This document shows positions 22,528 through 33,380 of a stretch of 64,000 nucleotides of DNA, piece after piece. Each line of letters begins with the position of its first letter. Position 1 is the first letter of the stretch. The translations under genes were made by a program, and so were the position numbers. The stretch comes from Hordeum vulgare subsp. vulgare (lineage: Eukaryota > Streptophyta > Magnoliopsida > Poales > Poaceae): positions 391,517,581-391,581,580 of the forward strand of contig NC_058518.1 of the NCBI RefSeq assembly GCF_904849725.1, in the 5' to 3' direction. The notes below the pieces were generated by a model. That model was not told the origin of the DNA, ran no database searches, and saw nothing but the letters and a program-made list of their open reading frames with translations.

Positions 22528-23956
22528 TGACACGTCTCCATCGTATCTACTTTTCCAAACTCTTTTGCCCTTGTTTTGGACTCTAATTTGCATGATTTAG
22601 ATGGAACTAACCCGGACTAACATTGTTTTCAGCAGAATTGCCATGGTGTTGTTTTTGCGCAGAAATAAAAGTTCTCGGAATGACCTGGAAATTTACGGGG
22701 ATTTTTTGTGGAATATATAAAAAATACCGGTGCAAGAATCAACCGGAGGGGTGGAGCTTGGAGCCCACAAGCCCACCAGGCGCGGGCCCCCGTTGCCGCG
22801 CCTAGCAGGCTTGTGGGGCCCACGTTGCTCCACAGCCTCCAATTCCAGCTCTATTTAGTCCCTTCCGTCCAGAAAAATATCAAGGGCAAGAGTTCATCGC
22901 ATTTTACGATACGGAGGCGCCGCCACCTCCTGTTCTTCCTCTGGAGGGCAGGTCTGGAGTCCGTTCTGGGCTCCGGAGAGGGGAGATCGTCGCCATCGAC
23001 ATCACCAACCTTCCTTCATCGCCAATTCCATGATGCTCTTCACCGTTCATGAGTAATCTCATCATAGGCTTGCTGGGCGGTGATGGGTTGAATGAGATCT
23101 ATCATGTAATCGAGTTAGTTTTGACGGGGATTGATCCCTAGTATCCACTATGTTCTGAGATTGATGTTGCTACTACTTTGCTATGCTTAATGCTTGTCAC
23201 TAGGGCCCAAGTTCCATGATTTCAGATCTGAACCTATTATGTTCTCGTCAATATATGTGTGTTCTTGATCCTATCTTGCAAGTTGTAGTCACCTACTATG
23301 TGTTATGACCCGGCAACCCCGGAGTGACAATAGCCGGAACCACTCCCGGAGATTACCATAGTATGAGGAGTTCATGTATTCACTAAGTGCTAATGCTTTG
23401 TTCCGGTTCTCTATTAAAAGGAGAACCTTAATATCCCGTAGTTTCCATTAGGACCCCGCTGCCACGGGAGGGATGGACAATAGATGTCATGCAAGTTCTT
23501 TTCCCTAAGCACGTATGACTACATACGGAATACATGCCTACATTACATTGACGAACTGGAGCTAGTTACATATCTCTCCCTGTTATAACTGTTGCATGAT
23601 GAATACCATCCGACATAATCATCCATCACCGATCCAATGCATACGAGTTTTTCCTACTGGTCCTTGCTGCGTTACTTTGCCGCTATTGTTGTTGGTGTTG
23701 CTACTGTTACTCTGTCGCTATTGCTGTCACTGCTATCACTGCTGCTACTGGTTACTGTTGCTACTGTTGCTATCACACTACCTTGCTACTGATACCTTTC
23801 TGCAGATACTAAGTCTTTCAGGTGTGGTTGAATTGACAACTCAACTGCTAATACTTGAGAATATTCTTTGGTTTCCCCTTGTGTCGAATCAACAAATTTG
23901 GGTTGAATACTCTACCCTCAAAAACTGTTGTGATCCCCTATACTTGTGGGTTATCA
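22528..23956 (+). repeat. 5' LTR of E3 (1429 bp)
   Basis: TGACACGTCTCC to TTGTGGGTTATCA. It contains AATATATAAAAAATAC at 22713, the GC palindrome at 22755-22825, a TATA-like TATTTAG at 22852-22858, and a GCTACTGTT-type low-complexity tract at 23690-23780. Confidence 0.9.
22755..22858 (+). promoter_or_regulatory. GC palindrome and TATA-like box of the E3 LTR
   Basis: GCCCACAAGCCCACCAGGCG faces GGCTTGTGGGGCCCAC, followed by CTATTTAGTCCC. The copy in the 3' LTR is at 30075-30180. It has the same layout as the A, B and G1 LTRs despite little other similarity. Confidence 0.5.
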
Positions 23957-23967
23957 ATACCTTTTTC

Positions 23968-23985
23968 TCGCGCCGTTGCCGGAGA
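23968..23985 (+). promoter_or_regulatory. Primer binding site of E3
   Basis: TCGCGCCGTTGCCGGAGA differs by two bases from the tRNA-Asp-type site of Athila elements. It starts 12 bp after the LTR end. Confidence 0.7.
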
Positions 23986-24035
23986 AGCATAGCTCTATTC
24001 TCTGAGTCACTTGGTATTTACGTCTGCTGATCACT

Positions 24036-25916
24036 ATGAGGAATCTAAAAGATCCAAGAACTAAAGTCGTTCCCTCAACTACGAGGACAGGTAAGGAACT
24101 GCCATCTAGCTCTGCACTTCATTCACCTTCACTTATGAGTAAGTTTGCGACACCACCTCCTGCTAGAAATTTTGATGTGTCGCCTGTGCTTGATGATGCT
24201 ACTTCTGTTGTCCATGATGCTTGTGATGATGCTATGCTTGATACTGCTTTGCCACTAGGTGCATTCCTTGATGCAAAAATTGCTAGAGTTGTTGCTAGAT
24301 GTGATGATACTTCTGAAACTGCTGAGATTATTGAAGTAGAACCTGCTATTTCGCCTGTTAGAACTAGCTCTCCTAGATATGAATTGCCTGATATGCCTGA
24401 GGGTTATGTTATGGAGGGAGAGATAGCTGAGGACTTTCTTGCTTGTAAAGATAGCTATGATGTTGAGAAATTACTGCGTAAGTGGAAAGAAAAATCTTTG
24501 AACGCTAGGATGAAATACGACCCAAAGTTTGGTACTTCGCCTATCTTTGTAACCGATAAGGATTATGAATTCTCTGTTGACCCTGAGTTAATCACTCTGG
24601 TCGAATCTGATCCTTTTCACGGTTATGAGTCTGAAATGGTTGTAGCCCATCTTACCAAACTGCATGATATAGCCACCCTATTCACGAGTGAGGAAAAGAT
24701 CCGCCACTACTATATCCTTAAGGTGTTTCCTTTCTCGCTAAAGTATGATGCTAAGACTTGGTTCACCTCTCTTGCTCCTGGTTGTGTGCGTACTCCCCAG
24801 GAGGTGATCTACTACTTCTCTGAAAAATATTTCCCTACCCATAAGAAGCAAGCTGCCTTGCGGGAAATATACAACTTTACGCAAGTTGAAGATGAGAGTC
24901 TCCCATAAGCTTGGGGGAGGCTTGCCCAGCTGCTGAATGCTTTGCCTGATCACCCTTTTGAGAAGAACGAAATACTTGATATCTTCTATAATGGACTAAC
25001 CGATGCTTCTAGAGACCACCTAGATAGTTGTGTCGGTTGTGTTTTTAGGGAACGAACCGTAGAACAAGATGAGATACTATTGAATAATATCTTGCGCAAT
25101 GAAAATGCTTGGACTATTCCTGAACCACCTCCGAAGCCAACTCCTAAGAAAAGAGGTATTATATTCCTCAGTCCTGGAGATATGCAAGAAGCTAAGAAAT
25201 CTATGAGAGAGAAAGGCATTAAATCTGAAGATGTCAAAAATCTACCACCTATCAAAGAGACCTATGGTCTTGATAACCCGATACAGGTAGTAGAGGTAAA
25301 TTCTCTTCGTAGATTTAATGAGAGTGATATTCCTTTTGATAAACCTGCTAGCTTATGCCTAGATGAATTTGATAACTTTGTTGTCAAACAACATAGTTTC
25401 AATGATTATGTTAGCAGACAATTGGAACAGAATGCTTGTATGCTTAGTCATTTAAGTGCTTGTGTGGACAGAAATGTCAATGATATTAAGCTCTTGAGTA
25501 AACATGCCTCTATGGTTACTACTCAGGTAGAACAAGCACTTAAGGCTCAAAATGACTTGCTCAATGAGTTGAATGACAATTATGTTATAGTCGTCACTAG
25601 AGGCGGTAGAATGACCCATGAACCTTTGTATCCTGAGGGCCATCCTAAGAGAATTGAACAAGATTCTCAAGGAGTTAGCACTGATGCACCTAGTCATCCT
25701 AGGAAGAAAAAGAAAGATGATAGGAACTTGCACGCTAGCAACCCTGTTGCTGTTAAACGTAAGAGTCCAAACGATGTCTCTGTTTCTGATGCTGAAACAC
25801 AATCTGGTGATGAACATGAGCCTAACGATAATATCGATAGTGATGTTCATGTTGATGCTCAACCTAGCAATGATAAGGATGTGGAGATTGAACCAGATGA
25901 TCTTGATAACCCATAG
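24036..25916 (+). pseudogene. Gag of E3, one in-frame stop
   Basis: The ATG at 24036 opens a 627-codon frame broken only by TAA at 24906-24908, likely from a Gln codon (CAA to TAA); 24942 onward is in the same frame. The N-terminal 130 residues are acidic and low in complexity. The Retrotrans_gag core is at residues about 195-330 (FPFSLKYDAKTWFTSL, then PDHPFEKNEILDIFYNGL). The C-terminal part is Lys/Asp-rich (HPRKKKKDDRNLH). A further stop (TAG, 25914-25916) separates it from a linker that runs toward protease. It should build the particle core if the stop were absent; as it stands it is a pseudogene. Confidence 0.88.
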
Positions 25917-26761
25917 CCTAAGAATAAGAGATACGATAAGAATGACTTCGCTGCTAGGAAGCATGGTAAAGAAAGGGAACCATGGGTTCAGAAACCCATG
26001 CCCTTTCCTCCCAAACCATCCAAGAAAAAGGATGATGAGGATTTTGAGCGATTTCTTGAAATGATTAGACCTGTCTTTCTGCAAATGCGTTTGACAGATA
26101 TGCTCAAAATGTCTTTGTTGCTAAGTACATGAAGGATATTGTGACTAATAAGAAGAGGATACCTGAGGTTGAGATTTCCACCATGCTCGCTAATTATACC
26201 TTCAAGGGTGGAACTCCTAAGAAACTAGGTGATCCCGGAGTGCCCACTATACCTTGCTCCATTAAAGGCAACTGCGTTAGAACTGCTTTATGCGACCTTG
26301 GAGCCGGTGTTAGTGTTATGCCTCTCTCTCTTTATCGTAGGCTTGAACTGGATAATTTGACACCCATTGAAATCTCTGTGCAAATGGCCGACAAATCAAC
26401 TATTTTCCCTATCGGCATTTGCGAGGATGTGCCTGTTATGGTTGCGAACGTTACTATCTTAACAGACTTTGTTATTCTGGATATCCCCGAGGATGATGCC
26501 ATGGCGGTCATCCTTGGAAGACCCTTTTTAAACACTGCAGGGGCTGTTATAGATTGCAACAAAGGCAATGTCACTTTCCATGTCAACGGTAATGAGCATA
26601 CGGTGCACTTTCCGAAGAAACAATATCGAGTACATTGCATCAATGTTATCGAAAAAACTTCATCGATTCTTATTGGGAGCTTCGAATGCCCTATACCTAC
26701 TGTCAAGATGAAGTATGATTTGCTTGTTGGGGATATGCACATCCCCATTGAGGTAACCTAG
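25917..26761 (+). pseudogene. Linker and aspartic protease of E3
   Basis: The linker (KPMPFPPKPSKKKDDEDFER) reads in the gag frame to about 26110. There a frameshift moves to the frame starting near 26129 (YMKDIVTNKKRIPEVEIS). The protease domain has CDLGAGVSVMPLSLYRRLEL and the second block AVILGRPFLNTAGAVIDC, both standard for Athila-type retropepsins. It ends in TAG at 26759-26761. No RT, RNase H or integrase motif follows. Confidence 0.88.
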
Positions 26762-26984
26762 TGACTATTCGAAAATTCTCCGTTTTCTTTTGCGATTCAA
26801 AAGAGTTTGTCAAGGAGACTTGATCAACCTCATTGAAGGATTTCTTTCGATGACCATGAGATGGATGAATCGAGGAGTCACAAACCTCTATTCCAAGCTT
26901 TCACCTTCGGTTGTTTAGAAGAAAAATGATAGATTTAGCTTTAGTTTTCCCTGTTTTCTGTTTTTGTGTCCCGTAGGAAAGTAC

Positions 26985-27210
26985 CCCGAAAATAAAAGTT
27001 CTCTGAATGCCGTGAAAATCAAGTATGATTTTTTCTAGAATTTTTGAAAAACTCTGACACGAAGCGCTAGTCAGGGGGTTGCACCAGTGGGCCACAAGAC
27101 CTGGAGGCGCGGGCACCCCCCTAGCCGCGTCTACCAGGCTTGTGGGGCCCACATGTCCCCCCTCCACTTATTCTAGCTCCCATCTGCTTCTCCTACCTCC
27201 ATAAAAAATC
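26985..27210 (+). promoter_or_regulatory. Internal U3-like block in E3 before the late ORF
   Basis: GAAAATAAAAGTTCTCTGAATG at about 26988 closely repeats the LTR phrase at 22661 (AGAAATAAAAGTTCTCGGAATG). It is followed, as in the LTR, by a GC palindrome (27085-27155: GGGCCACAAG facing CTTGTGGGGCCC). ATAAAAAATC near 27203 is a weak TATA candidate. This looks like a partial duplicate of the LTR promoter ahead of the late ORF. Promoter activity is inference. Confidence 0.5.
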
Positions 27211-27543
27211 GTTTCGCAGCTCAAACCCGTGTTCTTGCTCTTCTTGCTGCGATTTTCGATCTCCTTGTGCAAAGCCCCATTCACCAAACTGTTTTGGGGA
27301 AATTGTTCCTTGGTATGTGACTCCTCCATTGGTCCAATTAGTTTTTTCTCTAGTGCCTTATTCGTTGCGTATTTTTGCTGCCTTGGTGACCCTGTTCTTG
27401 AGCTTTGCATGCTAATTTTAGTTGGTCCCAAGTAGTTTTGATGCGTGATATGGCCTCTAGGCACTTGTCGGAGTAGTTGCTATGAGTTTAGTTGAGCCCT
27501 ATTCACTTTTCCTTTGAGTCAATCAAAATTTCAGAAAAGGAAG

Positions 27544-28567
27544 ATGTTCAAGAGAAACTATCATGGTGGTTCCTCAAGCAAGAAGGGTCCCTGTCTCACG
27601 ATTTGGGATCCCGATCCTTACCAACAGAGGAACACACAGGTACAACCATGTGAATGGCCTTCTGATGAATTCATGATTGAGGCAGGTTTCAAAGACGAGT
27701 TTGATACACTTGTTCACAACGTCGGACTCGAAGAATTCATCTCCAATAAATGTGAACAGTATGTTACTCTCACTGCCTCTTTTGTTCGTAGATTCAAATT
27801 TTCAGATGGTCGTCATACATCTGTACTGTTTGATCTCTATGACAAATCGTACACCATGGATTTAGAGGATTTCAATAGAATTTGCAAGATACCTGTTTGG
27901 GGTAGTCTCAATGATCCTCCTAAATCTTCGGTTAGAGATTTTTTTCTCTAGTATAACTGTTGGAGAAACTAGAGATATTACGCAGGTTACCATGGGGAGC
28001 ATTCATTTTCCTGCCTTGCACTACTTTGCCCCCTTCATAGGTAGATGCATTAACGGTAAGATCGAGCATTGTCACCTCTGTGCACCTGACCTTAGTATTC
28101 TTAAGATTGCAGTAACGGGTGATAGAAGTTTCAACATGGGAGCTATAATAGCAAGGAGGCTGAATAATAATGCTAATGAGGGGGATTTCTTTGGTGTGAT
28201 CTATGCCACCTGCATAGCAAATTTTCTTGGAGTACCCATCCGCGAAGGAGATCGCCCGCTCCATACATCTTTCCTTGATCGCACCGCTATGACACGCTAT
28301 CAGTTCCTTGAGAGGGATAATGAATCCCTCCTATACCGGTTAACATTTAACCGACATCGTGTTTTCCATATTACTCTTCCTGCTCCTGCCTTCTTTGACT
28401 TTCAGGTAAAACAGAGATATTACATAGGCAGAGGAGAGGCAGAGGAGTATGAGAGGGAGGCAAAGGCTGCTCGCCTCTGTGAGGCAGCTATTCAGGCGGT
28501 GGCTGCCGCGCTCCCGTACAACCCCCATTATGATTTTGGATATTGCCCGGACCATCCATGGGAGTAG
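27544..28567 (+). pseudogene. Late ORF of E3 (Athila env-position protein), one frameshift
   Basis: ATG at 27544 (MFKRNYHGGSSSKKGP), about 340 codons, ending in TAG at 28565-28567. The first 135 residues are in one frame. At a T run near 27940-27947 the frame shifts and continues (SITVGETRDITQVTMGSIHF, then FAPFIGRCINGKIEHC). Motifs include YDKSYTMDLEDFNRICKIP and a C-terminal Ala/Glu-rich helix (RGEAEEYEREAKAARLCEAA). It resembles the plant 'ATHILA ORF-1 / putative plant transposon protein' type. No signal peptide or transmembrane segment is visible, so an envelope role is not supported. Function unknown. Confidence 0.7.
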
Positions 28568-29978
28568 ACCAACTTAGGCCAAAAGCCTAAGCTTGGGGGA
28601 GTACGCGTTTCTCACCGACTTTATATTCTTGCTCACACTTTCACTTTGATAGTCGGTGTTCACACTTTGCCACTGTATCATCCATACTAGTTTATTTCTT
28701 TTTCTCGCTTTCTTCTCATGTGTTTGTCTAGTTTGAGAAAACCCAAAAAGATTTCTCGTTCTTCTTTTACTTGTTGGGAGCTTTCCCGTGTAAATAGTTT
28801 TCTTTTTCTTTGGGTCAAGGTAGAAGACCATGGTTACAATGTTTAGTGGCTCTCGCATGCATATCTGTTTATCTGTCAAAGAACCATATTACTTTGTCTT
28901 CTCCTTTGTGTTTGCCTGCAGATTCCAGCTTAGTCCAATGCACGAGCACTCTTATTATTGTTCACATCATTCGGTCGTGCAAGTGAAAGGCAATAATGAC
29001 GATATATGATGAAGTGACTGAGCCTGGAAAAGCTGGTATGAACTCGATCTATTTTGTTTTTGTAAATATGACTAGCTCATCGTTCCTGATTCAGCTTTGT
29101 TGTGAGAGAGACATGTTTGCAATGACAACTTAGAGATCATAGTTTCTGATGCCATGCTTAATTAGCTAGGAGCTTATAATGGTTTTTCTTGGATGCCAAC
29201 ATGAATCTCGAGATGATTATGATGTAGTATGATAGGATGGTATCCTCCTTTGAATGATTCAAGTGGCTTGACTTGGCGCATATTTACGCATGTAGTTGAA
29301 ACAAAATCAACATAGCCTCAATGATATTCATGTTCATGATGATTTATGTCCTACTCATGCTTGCACTCGATGTTGATTAATCTCAATGCATTTTGATGAC
29401 TGTTGTCGCTCTCTAGTTGGTCGCTTCCTAGTGTTTTTCTAGCCTTCACTTGTACTAAGCGGGAATACTGCTTGTGCATCCACTTCCATAAACCCAAAGT
29501 TGTTCCATATGAGTCCACCATACCTACCTATATGCGGTATCTACTTGCCGTTCCAAGTAAATTTGCATGTGCCACTCTCTAAACCTTCAAGAAATAATCT
29601 GTTTTGCATGCCCGAACCGTCATGTGGTTACAAGGGGCGATCAGTATCTTCCATGCTAGTCGTGTTATCCTCGATATGTGTTTATTCACTATCACTCACG
29701 AGAAAGGGGTCGGTAATTGGAATGCCCAGTTCCATGCTCAAATCGAAAAGATAATTGCAAAAAAAACTCCCCCTAGTTTGTTGTTGGTATGGACGGCACC
29801 CGGGTATTCGGCTAGTTGTGGAGTGTGATTGATTGGTGGTGGGGGAGTCAAAACTTTACTTTTCTGTTTGGGAACCGCCTATAGTATGTGTAGCATGGAA
29901 GATGGTGAAAACTCTTGGTCATTGCGTTGACAATGAAAGCATGCCACCCAAAATTATTTATCTCTGTCTTCAAAGCTT
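28568..29978 (+). other. Non-coding 3' internal region of E3
   Basis: Begins with AAGCCTAAGCTTGGGGGAGT, a polypurine-like copy just after the late ORF. No pol-like frame is present. The last part (about 29690-29978) matches W on the minus strand (63700-64000). It ends at the deletion junction with the truncated LTR. Confidence 0.7.
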
Positions 29979-31293
29979 GAGCAGAAATAAAAGTTCTCAG
30001 AATGACCTGGAAATTTACGGGGATTTTTTGTGGAATATATAAAAATACTGGCGCAAGAATCAACCGGAGGGGTGGAGCATGGAGCCCATAAGCCCACCAG
30101 GCGCGGGCCCCCTGGCCGCGCCTAGCAGGCATGTGGGGCCCACATTGCTCCACCGCCTCCAATTCCAGCTCTATTTAGTCCCTTCCGTCCGGGAAAAAAA
30201 TCAAGGAGAAGAGTTCATCGCGTTTTACGATACGGAGGCGCCGCCACCTCCTGTTCTTCCTCTGGAGGGCACATCTGGAGTCCGTTCTGTGCTCTGGAGA
30301 GGGGAGATCGTCGCCATCGTCATCACAAACCTTCCTTCATCGCCAATTCCATGATGCTCTTCACCGTTCGTGATTAATCTCATTGTAGGCTTGCTAGAGG
30401 TGATGGGTTGGATGAGATCTAACATGTAATCAAGTTAGTTTTGACGGGGATTGATCCCTAGTATCCACTATGTTCTGAGATTGATGTTGCTACTACTTTG
30501 CTATGCTTAATGCTTGTCACTAGGGCCCGAGTGCCATGATTTCAGATGTGAACCTATTATGTTCTTGTCAATATATGTGTGTTCTTGATCCTATCTTGCT
30601 AGTTGTAGTCACCTACTATGTGTTATGACCCGGCAACCCCGGAGTGACAATAGCCGGAACCACTCCCGGAGATGACCATAGTATTGGGAGTTCATGTATT
30701 CACTAAGTGCTAATGCTTTGTTCCGGTTCTCTATTAAAAGGAGAACCTTAATATCCCGTAGTTTCCATTAGGACCCCGCTACCACGGGAGGGATCGACAA
30801 TAGATGTCATGCAAGTTCTTTTCCCTAAGCACGTATGACTACATACGGAATACATGCCTACATTACATTGACGAACTGGAGCTAGTTACATATCTCTCCG
30901 TGTTATAACTGTTGCATGATGAATACCATCTGGCATAATCATCCATCACCGATCCAATGCCTACGAGTTTTTCCTACTGGTCCTTGCTGCGTTACTTTGC
31001 CGCTATTGCTGTCGCTGCTGCTACTGTTACCCTGTCGCTACTCCTGTCACTGCTATCACTGCTGCTACTGTTACTTTGCTGCTACTGGTTACTGTTGCTA
31101 CTGTTGCTATCACACTACTCTGCTACTGATACTTTTCTGCAGATACTAAGTCTTTCAGGTGTGGTTGAATTGACAACTCAACTGCTAATACTTGAGAATA
31201 TTCTTTGGCTTCCTCTTGTGTCGAATTAACAAATTTGGGTTGAATACTCTACCATCGAAAACTGTTGCGATCCCCTATACTTCTGGGTTATCA
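29979..31293 (+). repeat. 3' LTR of E3, first about 131 bp missing
   Basis: Starts at GCAGAAATAAAAGTTCTC, matching 22659 in the 5' LTR, and runs to GGGTTATCA. It keeps the palindrome (30075-30150) and has a longer GCTACTGTT tract (31005-31110) than the 5' LTR. The polypurine tract and the TGACACG start are gone. Confidence 0.88.
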
Positions 31294-32403
31294 ACCCTCC
31301 CTATAGAGGATCCACTTTAGGACTAGATCTATTGGTACCTCGCGGCATGGAGGATGGCTTGACAGCAGGCCTCCTCGAGGATCAAAATATCAGTCCCCCG
31401 TGAGTCCTCGTGATGCGCCTTGTCGAACGCCAAGACCCGCGGGGAACCATGCTTAAGCTCTAAGGGAAGGACCGCTTCCGCCCGTAGACGAGGAAGAAGG
31501 GGGTCTCACCGGTGGACTTAGTCGGAGTGGTGTGGATGGACTACTACACAGACTGCAGCTCCTCCAACGAACCCTTCCCTCAAGCCTCGAGCTTCTTCTT
31601 GAAGCTCCTTGTCTTGAGGCCCTTGAGAACCTCATCATTGGTGCACTCGTCCCGGTCGTTACTTCGCACGTGCGCCACATAAGCGTAGCATATCAGCATA
31701 CGAAGGTTAGCACAATATGATCTAAAAAGGCCACTCGTGAATTCGGAGCCGTTGTTGGTAATGATGTGGTTGGGGACGCCGAATCAACACATGAGGCCCT
31801 TGATGAACTTGACGGCCGAGCCGGACGGGATGGTTTGCACCGGCTCCACCTATGTCCACTTGGTGAACTTGTCGACATCAATGTAGAGAAAACAATATCC
31901 TCTTGCCGCGCGGGGGAAAGGACCCAGTATGTCCAGCCCCCACACCGCGAAGGGCTATGAGAGCGGAATTGTCTGCATCCCTTACGCGGGTTGATGACTC
32001 TGCTTGGCGTGGAATTGGCAGGCCTTGCAGGACTGGACCAGTTCTGCAGTGTCGGGGAGCATGGTGGGCCAATAAAAATCATTGTAGAATACCTTACCAG
32101 CAAGGGTGCATGACGAGGATTGGTGGCCACAGTCCCCCCATGGTTGTTAGCAAGCAACTCATGCACCTGCCACTCGGAATTGCACCGCAGCACGACATCG
32201 TTGAGCCGCTTGCGGTATAACTCACTGTCCCACATGCAGTAGGCGGTGGACTGTCGGGCAACATGCTCCGCCTCCGCCTCCGCCTCCTCCGTGGGGAGGT
32301 TGCCATGAAGGAAGTAAGACTTGAACTCTGCAGCCCTACCGCCCTTCTGAGGTTCCAACACCAATAGTAGGCGGTCCGCTGAGTGTGGACCATAGTTCGA
32401 CAC
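31294..32403 (-). pseudogene. T1 integrase, frameshifted
   Basis: On the minus strand from about 32403: LYRKRLNDVVLRC, then EWQVHELLANNHGG, the zinc-binding entry of gypsy integrase. Further downstream the core is spread over several frames, with text such as NSRVAFLDHIVL near the left end. Several frameshifts and stops break it. The C-terminal end is at 22366-22527 beyond E3. Confidence 0.65.
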
Positions 32404-32444
32404 GCTCGTCGGTGGGGTAGGACGCTACTCCTCATGAGGCAGCG

Positions 32445-32911
32445 TCACGCGGAAGGTGGGCGGCACGACTGACGGCCTGAGGATCCTTTCCTCGAAGACT
32501 CTGGGGCTCTGGCACTTGCGGGAGGTGCCCTCTTGGCCATGTTGTTGGCCTCCTTGTTGGCACTGCATGGAATGTGTTGCAGCTCCAGGCCAAGGAAACA
32601 TTTTTCATGTTCGCGTACCTCCTCTAAGTAGGCTGCCATGTGCTCATCCTTGGGTTTGTAGATTTTGTTGGAGAAGTTAACGAGGAGCTGGGAGTCACCC
32701 TTGACAATGAGATGCTTGATGCTGAGGGAGGATGTGGCCTTGAGGTCGGCGATGAGGCCCTCATACTCCGCGATGTTGTTGGAGACCTTCTCATTGTGCC
32801 TGAAACACAGCTGGATTGTGTAGAACAATTTATCACCCATTGGTGATGTGAGCATGAAATCATCCCCCGTGCCCTGTCTGGAGAAGGCTCCGTCGAAGCA
32901 CAGGGCCCGGG
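32445..32911 (-). pseudogene. T1 RNase H, truncated by T2
   Basis: Plant gypsy RNase H: RALCFDGAFSRQG, then EKVSNNIAEYEGLIADLKA, then HLIVKGDSQLLVNF, then HIPCSANKEANNMAKRA. The first three acidic positions (D in FDGA, E in AEYEG, D in GDSQ) are kept. The fourth, usually D in NKEAD, is Asn here, a likely loss of activity. The domain begins abruptly at the T2 LTR; the true N-terminus and RT are absent. Confidence 0.85.
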
Positions 32912-33380
32912 TGTTAGCGTCAAAATCGGCGGATCTGGGGTAGGTTGTCCCGAACTGTGGACCTTGGATCAATGGGTTGCACAATATGAAGGAGATAATA
33001 TTTACCCAGGTTCGGGCCCTCTTGAGGAGTTAAGACCCTAGGTCCTGCTTGATTATATTGTTGGTGTACGAGGGTTACCGAATTGATCTACCTCGAGATC
33101 GTATAAGCTAAACCCTAGTTGAGTCAACCTGTCTATGCAGATGAAACCCTCTGGTTTATATAGACACCACGGATCCCTAGGGTTACGTACAGCCAACCTC
33201 CAGCTGGGGATAGATGCGCTGATCTAGCCTACTCAACTTGGATGACACGCTAGTCTTCGGAGCTTTCCTTGTTGAACACGAAGTCGTCATGCAGTCCGGT
33301 CTTCAATAATATGGCCCATATGGTCGGCCTCTAAGAGATGGGCTGACCAACCGAGGACCCCTTAATCTAGGACTACCTTA
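32912..33380 (-). repeat. 3' LTR of T2 (469 bp)
   Basis: On the plus strand it runs from TGTTAGCGTCAAAATCGGCG to CTAGGACTACCTTA. The minus-strand start would be TG in relatives but is TA here. It contains TTTACCCAGGTTCGGGCC at 33001-33018 and a TTTATATAG promoter motif near 33155 (minus-strand sense CTATATAAACC). This resembles a common Triticeae gypsy LTR type. Confidence 0.65.

Larger units (their letters stand above)
22528..31293 (+). mobile_element. E3: Athila-like non-autonomous LTR retrotransposon with a deleted 3' end
   Basis: Complete 5' LTR, primer site, gag, protease, an internal promoter-like block, a late ORF and a 5'-truncated 3' LTR. The flanks are GCCCT (22523-22527) and ACCCT (31294-31298), a target duplication with one change. 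No reverse transcriptase or integrase. The 3' junction at 29979 fuses internal sequence directly to LTR position about 131, so the polypurine tract is lost. Confidence 0.9.
9152..32911 (-). mobile_element. T1: Tat-like gypsy element, minus strand, split by A and E3
   Basis: Read on the minus strand, the visible order is RNase H (32911 to 32450), integrase (to 31294, resuming at 22527 to 22366), a non-coding stretch, an antisense ORF coded on the plus strand (10310-12749 plus 20812-21570), then the 3' LTR region on the left. The LTR is taken to start at TGTCGGAATCGGGG (9152). Everything upstream of RNase H is missing, because T2 is inserted at 32912. Antisense ORFs with the same domain are known in the Tat lineage (RIRE2/Grande-like elements). 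Confidence 0.65.

Noticed and set aside
24906..24925. AAGCTTGGGGGAGG inside gag of E3 as a second polypurine tract
   Set aside because: It codes for the conserved AWGR part of gag and follows a CAA to TAA change, so the likeness is a coding coincidence.
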